Shown piece after piece: positions 59,273-64,000 of a stretch of 64,000 nucleotides of DNA; the stretch's first letter is position 1; the number at the start of each line of letters is the position of its first letter. A model generated the notes under the pieces. That model saw only the letters and a program-made list of their open reading frames with translations. It was not told the origin of the DNA and made no database searches. This DNA comes from Gracilibacillus orientalis. Its GTDB lineage: Bacteria; Bacillota; Bacilli; Bacillales; Amphibacillaceae. The stretch spans positions 62,001-126,000 of the forward strand of contig NZ_FOTR01000004.1 of assembly GCF_900114645.1 (NCBI RefSeq). The letters are read 5' to 3'. The position numbers and the translations under genes are program-made.

Positions 59273-59398
59273 TCAAAAAATAAGGAATACACATTTTTAA
59301 ACTTTACCACTAGTTTTGTCGAAAGTATGAAATCTTAGAGAAGATATAGTATTATTATGTTATAGAAAAACAACAGGAATTAAAGCGGAGGAAAAGTT

Positions 59399-60304
59399 AT
59401 GCATAACAATTTTAAATCAGGATTTGTAGCAATTATCGGTAGACCCAATGTAGGAAAATCAACCTTTATGAATCATGTTATTGGTCAAAAAATTGCAATT
59501 ATGAGTGACAAAGCACAAACAACCAGAAATAAAATACAAGGTGTATACACGGATGAGCAAAAACAAATCATATTTATTGATACCCCTGGAATTCATAAGC
59601 CTAAGCACAAATTAGGCGATTTTATGGTAAAAATAGCCGAAAATACCTTGAATGAAGTAGATGCGATTATGTTTATGATTAATGCGGATGAAGGATATGG
59701 TATGGGTGATCAGTATATTATGGATCGCTTAGAGTCGATCAAAAAACCGGTATATCTAATCATCAATAAAATTGATCTTGTTCATCCAGATCAACTGTTG
59801 CCACTTATAGACCAATATAAGGACAAGTATCCATTTAAAGAAATTATTCCTATTTCAGCTCTGGAAGGAAATAACGTAAATCATTTAATGGAAGTCATTA
59901 CGGAGAACCTTCAGGAGGGTCCCCAATATTATCCGGAGGACCAAGTTACTGACCATCCTGAGCGTTTTATCATTAGTGAGTTGATACGTGAAAAGGTTTT
60001 ACAATTAACAAGGGAAGAAGTACCACATTCAATTGCTGTTGTAATGGACGGTATTGATAATCGTGATGAAGATGAAAAAGTATTAGTCCAGGCTACAATT
60101 GTGGTTGAAAGAAAATCACAAAAAGGCATTATTATCGGTAAACAAGGCCAAATGTTAAAAGAAGTTGGAAAACGAGCAAGAAAGGATATTGAACGGCTAT
60201 TAGGTTCGAAAGTGTATTTGGAGTTGTGGGTAAAAGTTCAAGAAAACTGGCGAAACAAAGACCATCAATTAAGTGAATTCGGTTTTAAGCAGGATGAATA
60301 TTAA
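59399..60304 (+). CDS. era: Ribosome assembly GTPase Era
   Basis: 301 residues. GTPase motifs [25 protein letters not shown], followed by the C-terminal KH domain ([19 protein letters not shown]). It binds the 16S rRNA 3' end. GGAGG precedes the ATG. Confidence 0.98.
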   Translation: MHNNFKSGFVAIIGRPNVGKSTFMNHVIGQKIAIMSDKAQTTRNKIQGVYTDEQKQIIFIDTPGIHKPKHKLGDFMVKIAENTLNEVDAIMFMINADEGYGMGDQYIMDRLESIKKPVYLIINKIDLVHPDQLLPLIDQYKDKYPFKEIIPISALEGNNVNHLMEVITENLQEGPQYYPEDQVTDHPERFIISELIREKVLQLTREEVPHSIAVVMDGIDNRDEDEKVLVQATIVVERKSQKGIIIGKQGQMLKEVGKRARKDIERLLGSKVYLELWVKVQENWRNKDHQLSEFGFKQDEY

Positions 60305-60463
60305 AAGTTGTATGATATATAATATCTCAGCTGTGAAGGTTATATAAGTTTGTTGTTTGTAGTTTGATACATGGTAAATATTTTAACTAATTGAATTAGA
60401 ATTTCAGGAAAATCTAATATTGAACACAATGAAAGATTACCATAAGGAAAGGTGAGGTTTATT

Positions 60464-60598
60464 GTGATCGATGTACCATGGAAAATATTTAGCCAAACAG
60501 GAAATATCGAAGCGTACTTATGGATGAAACAAGTTGAGTCAGATGATTTTGACGAAGAAGAAGAAGACGATCCGTTATTTGAGGATACACATTTTTAA
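60464..60598 (+). CDS. yqzL: YqzL family small protein
   Basis: 44 residues from a GTG, after AAAGGTGAGG: (M)IDVPWKIFSQTGNIEAYL, then a very acidic tail. The W-K-x-FSQTGN motif and the place between era and recO match YqzL; function unknown. Confidence 0.88.
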   Translation: MIDVPWKIFSQTGNIEAYLWMKQVESDDFDEEEEDDPLFEDTHF

Positions 60599-60623
60599 TG
60601 AGTGAAAGGGAAAGGTGAAGCTT

Positions 60624-61376
60624 GTGTTTGAAAAAGTTGAAGGCTTCATTTTGAAAACACAGGATTATGGGGAAACACATAAAATTGTGACTATATTAAC
60701 ACCAACACTAGGAAAAGTTGGTGCTATAGCAAGAGGTGCAAAGAAAACAAAAAGTAGAATGGCTGCTATTACGCAGCCATTTATTCATGCTTCGTTTCTT
60801 ATTCAGCCTGGATCAGGTCTTGCTGTTATTCAGCAAGGAGAAATGATTACTTCTTTTCGTAAAATACGGGAAGATATATTTAAGACTGCCTATACAAGTT
60901 ACTTAGCAGAATTAACAGATAAATTGATCGATTCTAAAAGGTATAACCCATTTGTCTATCAACAATTATTACATACGGTCGAACGGATAAATGAAGGTAA
61001 TGATGCGGAGATACTAACCATGATTTATGAATGGAAGATGTATCATGAAGCTGGATTTGCTCCTGTAGTAACAAAATGTGTTTCTTGCGGAAATCCACAT
61101 AATTTAAAAGCATTTTCTATTTCAAATGGTGGGCTGTTATGCAGGAATTGCTTACGTCTAGATGAAAATGCTATCGCTATTCCCGAGAAAGTTGCTAAAC
61201 TAATGGCGTTATTCGCCTGGATTGAGGTGGAACAAATCGGGAATATTTCAGTAAAGCCAGAAAATAAAATGATCCTTCAAAAAATTATGGAGCAATATTA
61301 TGAAGAACATGGTGGGTATTATTTGAAGTCTAAAAGATTTTTGAACCAAATGAATCAGTTAAATGATAAATTATAA
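60624..61376 (+). CDS. recO: DNA repair protein RecO
   Basis: 250 residues from the GTG at 60624, 6 nt after AAAGGTG. The OB-fold N-terminus (VEGFILKTQDYGETHKIVT) and a zinc-binding four-cysteine site (CVSCG and CRNC) are clear. RecO loads RecA with RecR. Confidence 0.96.
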   Translation: MFEKVEGFILKTQDYGETHKIVTILTPTLGKVGAIARGAKKTKSRMAAITQPFIHASFLIQPGSGLAVIQQGEMITSFRKIREDIFKTAYTSYLAELTDKLIDSKRYNPFVYQQLLHTVERINEGNDAEILTMIYEWKMYHEAGFAPVVTKCVSCGNPHNLKAFSISNGGLLCRNCLRLDENAIAIPEKVAKLMALFAWIEVEQIGNISVKPENKMILQKIMEQYYEEHGGYYLKSKRFLNQMNQLNDKL

Positions 61377-61434
61377 TTGACAATTGGCGTAATGTTGCGT
61401 ATTATGTAAAAATGAAATGAATAGCGGAATGCAA

Positions 61435-61635
61435 AGAAAGAGAGTAGTACTGATCATTGTCTTTCAAGCGAATTCAGGTTGGTGGAAGCTGAATAAGATC
61501 AAAATCAGGAAGGCACTCTGGAGCAACTTTTTTGAAAGTGGTCATCCTATTTCACTGGGTGACAAGTAGGGTGGAACCGCGGGCAAACCCGTCCCTATGC
61601 TTTATCTATTGATAAGGCATAGGGACGGGTTTTCA
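61435..61635 (+). ncRNA. Glycine T-box riboswitch
   Basis: Stem I contains AGTA near its base, a GGTGGAAGC distal motif and a candidate GGC (Gly) specifier at 61512 followed by A. The T-box AGGGTGGAACCGCGGG (61568-61583) and a terminator stem (AACCCGTCCCTATGC with its complement, 61586-61633) follow. Uncharged tRNA-Gly should prevent termination and raise glyQS expression. Confidence 0.95.
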
Positions 61636-61716
61636 ATTTTTCTAACGTTTTGAGTACAAAATCATAAACGGAGACACTCTTGCCCGAGAGAATGGGGAAA
61701 AGTCTCGCCAATTGAT

Positions 61717-61771
61717 AATTTTCACTCGTGCGATGTCCGTAAAATTAACTGATGGAAGTCTCACTTTATAA
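61717..61771 (+). repeat. Dispersed intergenic repeat, copy F (internally deleted)
   Basis: AATTTTCACTCGTGCGATGTCCGTAAAAT resembles the left end (seen here as two stretches, 61717 and 61734), then the exact 20-nt right end of copy B follows. The centre is missing. It sits between the T-box terminator and glyQ, so it is part of the glyQS leader mRNA. Confidence 0.75.
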
Positions 61772-61829
61772 CATACTTTGCTAATTAACGATTTACAAAA
61801 CGTTCTATACATAGGAGGATGAAGTACTG

Positions 61830-62723
61830 ATGAATATTCAAGAGATGATCTTAACATTACAAAAGCATTGGTCAGATCAAAACTGTATCTTAATGCAAGC
61901 ATATGACGTTGAAAAAGGGGCTGGAACGATGTCGCCAATGACCCTTTTACGCAGTCTTGGTCCGGAACCATGGAACGTAGCATATGTTGAGCCATCACGC
62001 CGTCCAGCAGATGGTCGTTATGGACAAAACCCAAACCGATTATATCAACACCATCAATTCCAAGTCATTATGAAACCTTCTCCTGACAATATTCAGGAGC
62101 TATATTTGGAATCATTAGAAAAGTTAGGTATTGACCCAGCGTATCATGATATTCGTTTTGTTGAAGATAACTGGGAAAATCCAACACTAGGTGCAGCAGG
62201 ATTGGGATGGGAAGTTTGGTTAGATGGTATGGAAATAACACAATTTACTTATTTTCAGCAAATTGGCGGTTTGGAAGCGAATCCTGTAGCCGTGGAAATA
62301 ACTTATGGGCTTGAACGTTTAGCTTCCTACATTCAAGATAAGGAAAATGTATTTGATTTAGAATGGACAACAGGTGTAACAGTTGGAGATATCTTCTATC
62401 AGCCAGAGTATGAACACTCAAAATATACATTTGAGGAATCCAATACCGAGATGCTTTTTGAATTATTCTCTACATACGAGGGAGAAGCAAAGCGGGCAAT
62501 GGAAAAAGATTTAGTTTTTCCTGCTTACGATTACGTTCTGAAGTGCTCTCACACCTTTAATTTATTAGATGCGAAAGGTGTTATTTCGGTAACAGAACGA
62601 ACAGGATATATTGGACGTGTCCGAAATTTAGCGAGAGAGATTGCTAAACTATATGTAGCAGAAAGAGAAAGACTTGGATTCCCCATGTTGAAAGGAGAAG
62701 AAAATAGTCATGAAAACAACTAA
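61830..62723 (+). CDS. glyQ: Glycine-tRNA ligase alpha subunit
   Basis: 297 residues starting [14 protein letters not shown], with EVGAGT-like [10 protein letters not shown] and [11 protein letters not shown] motifs of the alpha2-beta2 enzyme. The subunit holds the aminoacylation site. AGGAGG lies upstream. Confidence 0.98.
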   Translation: MNIQEMILTLQKHWSDQNCILMQAYDVEKGAGTMSPMTLLRSLGPEPWNVAYVEPSRRPADGRYGQNPNRLYQHHQFQVIMKPSPDNIQELYLESLEKLGIDPAYHDIRFVEDNWENPTLGAAGLGWEVWLDGMEITQFTYFQQIGGLEANPVAVEITYGLERLASYIQDKENVFDLEWTTGVTVGDIFYQPEYEHSKYTFEESNTEMLFELFSTYEGEAKRAMEKDLVFPAYDYVLKCSHTFNLLDAKGVISVTERTGYIGRVRNLAREIAKLYVAERERLGFPMLKGEENSHENN

Positions 62724-64000
62724 TGTTTTGTTTGAAGTTGGTTTAGAAGAAATGCCAGCTCGTTTTATGAATGATACCGAAAAGCAATTAAAGAATAAAA
62801 CGATCGACTGGCTGAAAAATATTCGATTAGCTTATCAAAATCTAACAATATATATTACACCAAGGAGATTCGCTGTATTAATTGAAGGGTTAGCTTATAA
62901 ACAAGCAGATCAAGAAGAAGAAGCAAAAGGACCTGCTATGAAAATTGCCCAGGATGATGCTGGTAATTGGACTAAAGCAGCGATCGGTTTCTCTAAAGGT
63001 CAAGGGAAGTCTGTAGATGACCTTTATGTAAAAGAAGTTAACGGAACGAATTATATTTTTGTGAACAAATTTTTAAAAGGCAAAACACAAGAAGAGTTGT
63101 TACAAGATTTTAAAGATATTATTCTAAGTTTAAACTTTCCTAAAAATATGCGTTGGGCTGATCAAAACTTACGTTATATTCGCCCAATAAAATGGCTTGT
63201 GGCATTACAAGATGAAAAAATTATTCCTTTTGAGATAGCTGGTGTACACACAAGTAATGTGAGCTTTGGACACCGATTTTTAGGAGAAAAAATAACAATA
63301 AATACTCCATCTTCATACGCCAAACTATTAAATGACCAATATGTGATTGCGGAAACAACGAAGCGAGAAAAAATGATTACAGACGGTATTAAACAACTGG
63401 AACAGGAAAAGGGATGGAAAATTCCGGTTGATGATGATTTGTTAACAGAAGTAACTCATCTAGTAGAGTATCCAACTGTATTTTTTGGCCATTTTAGTGA
63501 GCAATTTTTGCATATACCACAAGAAGTACTTATTACATCCATGAAAGAACATCAACGCTACTTCCCTGTACAAACTGAAGAAAATCAGTTATTGCCATAC
63601 TTTATCGGGGTGCGTAATGGTACAAGTGATCACATTGAAACGGTAGCAAGAGGTAATGAGAAGGTATTACGGGCGAGATTACAGGATGCACAGTTTTTCT
63701 ATGAAGAAGATCAAAAACAATCGATTGACCATAACTTAAAACAATTAGATCGCATGGTTTTCCAGGAAAGCCTTGGTACAATTGCCGATAAAGTAAAACG
63801 TGTAACAGAAATATGCGAAATAATTGCAGAGGAATTAGACCTCTCTGAGCAAGAAAAGACTCAAGTTGACAGAGCTGCTAAGATAAGTAAATTTGATCTG
63901 GTTACTAACATGGTTAATGAATTCACGGAGCTACAGGGTACAATGGGAAGAAAATATGCCACCATATTTGGTGAAGATGATGTAGTAGCACAAGCAATCG
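62710..64000 (+). CDS. glyS: Glycine-tRNA ligase beta subunit (3' end outside window)
   Basis: The first 430 residues are visible, from the ATG at 62710, 14 nt inside the end of glyQ. The start [19 protein letters not shown] and [12 protein letters not shown] are typical. The beta subunit binds tRNA-Gly. The frame is open to the last base. Confidence 0.97.
   Translation, partial: MKTTNVLFEVGLEEMPARFMNDTEKQLKNKTIDWLKNIRLAYQNLTIYITPRRFAVLIEGLAYKQADQEEEAKGPAMKIAQDDAGNWTKAAIGFSKGQGKSVDDLYVKEVNGTNYIFVNKFLKGKTQEELLQDFKDIILSLNFPKNMRWADQNLRYIRPIKWLVALQDEKIIPFEIAGVHTSNVSFGHRFLGEKITINTPSSYAKLLNDQYVIAETTKREKMITDGIKQLEQEKGWKIPVDDDLLTEVTHLVEYPTVFFGHFSEQFLHIPQEVLITSMKEHQRYFPVQTEENQLLPYFIGVRNGTSDHIETVARGNEKVLRARLQDAQFFYEEDQKQSIDHNLKQLDRMVFQESLGTIADKVKRVTEICEIIAEELDLSEQEKTQVDRAAKISKFDLVTNMVNEFTELQGTMGRKYATIFGEDDVVAQAI

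Overview
The window looks like the chromosome of a low-GC, spore-forming, probably moderately halophilic member of the Bacillaceae (Virgibacillus/Gracilibacillus-like; the genus is an inference). Evidence seen: strong GGAGG-type ribosome binding sites, sporulation genes (gpr, spoIIP, yqfC, yqfD, sspH), competence genes (comER, comEABC), a CIRCE-controlled heat-shock operon, SAM-I and T-box leaders, and gene order from comER to glyS that follows the Bacillus subtilis comE-to-glyS region almost gene for gene.

Bases 1-28500 are the variable half. They hold the 3' end of a CoA-disulfide reductase gene; a DUF2515 gene; a zinc-ribbon gene; a decayed MetE-like fragment; a 1147-residue multispanning membrane protein; a SpoIISA-type toxin followed by two small basic ORFs that resemble SpoIISB/SpoIISC antitoxins; a TetR-regulated ABC-2 exporter; a very large cell-wall-anchored lamin-tail/metallophosphoesterase protein split by one in-frame amber codon; a SAM-riboswitch-controlled MetE-like gene; a mechanosensitive-channel-like protein; a metallophosphoesterase; a CPBP protease; the LigD/Ku end-joining pair; a small spore protein; a 7TM-PAS-GGDEF diguanylate cyclase and a PH-domain protein.

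Bases 28500-64000 are the conserved half: comER (divergent) and comEA-comEB-comEC for DNA uptake; yqzM, holA, rpsT; gpr-spoIIP-yqxA; lepA; hemW; hrcA-grpE-dnaK-dnaJ; prmA-rsmE-mtaB; rpsU-yqeY; a SigW-type promoter ahead of yqeZ-floA; yqfC-yqfD-phoH-pgpH-ybeY-dgkA; era-yqzL-recO; and a glycine T-box with glyQ-glyS (glyS runs off the window). No tRNA, rRNA, transposase, prophage or CRISPR array was seen.

The most unusual signal is a dispersed intergenic repeat of about 145 bp with two hairpins. I find two near-complete copies, several decayed or deleted ones, and all lie in the same orientation. Two copies sit inside the SpoIIS toxin-antitoxin locus, one on each side of the first antitoxin candidate. 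One copy supplies that ORF's stop codon, and another overlaps the 5' end of the DUF2515 gene. A second repeat family separates hrcA from grpE and follows the surface-protein gene. Other leads are a structured leader ahead of the channel gene, a possible small RNA between yqzM and holA, and a perfect 18-bp palindrome over a promoter.
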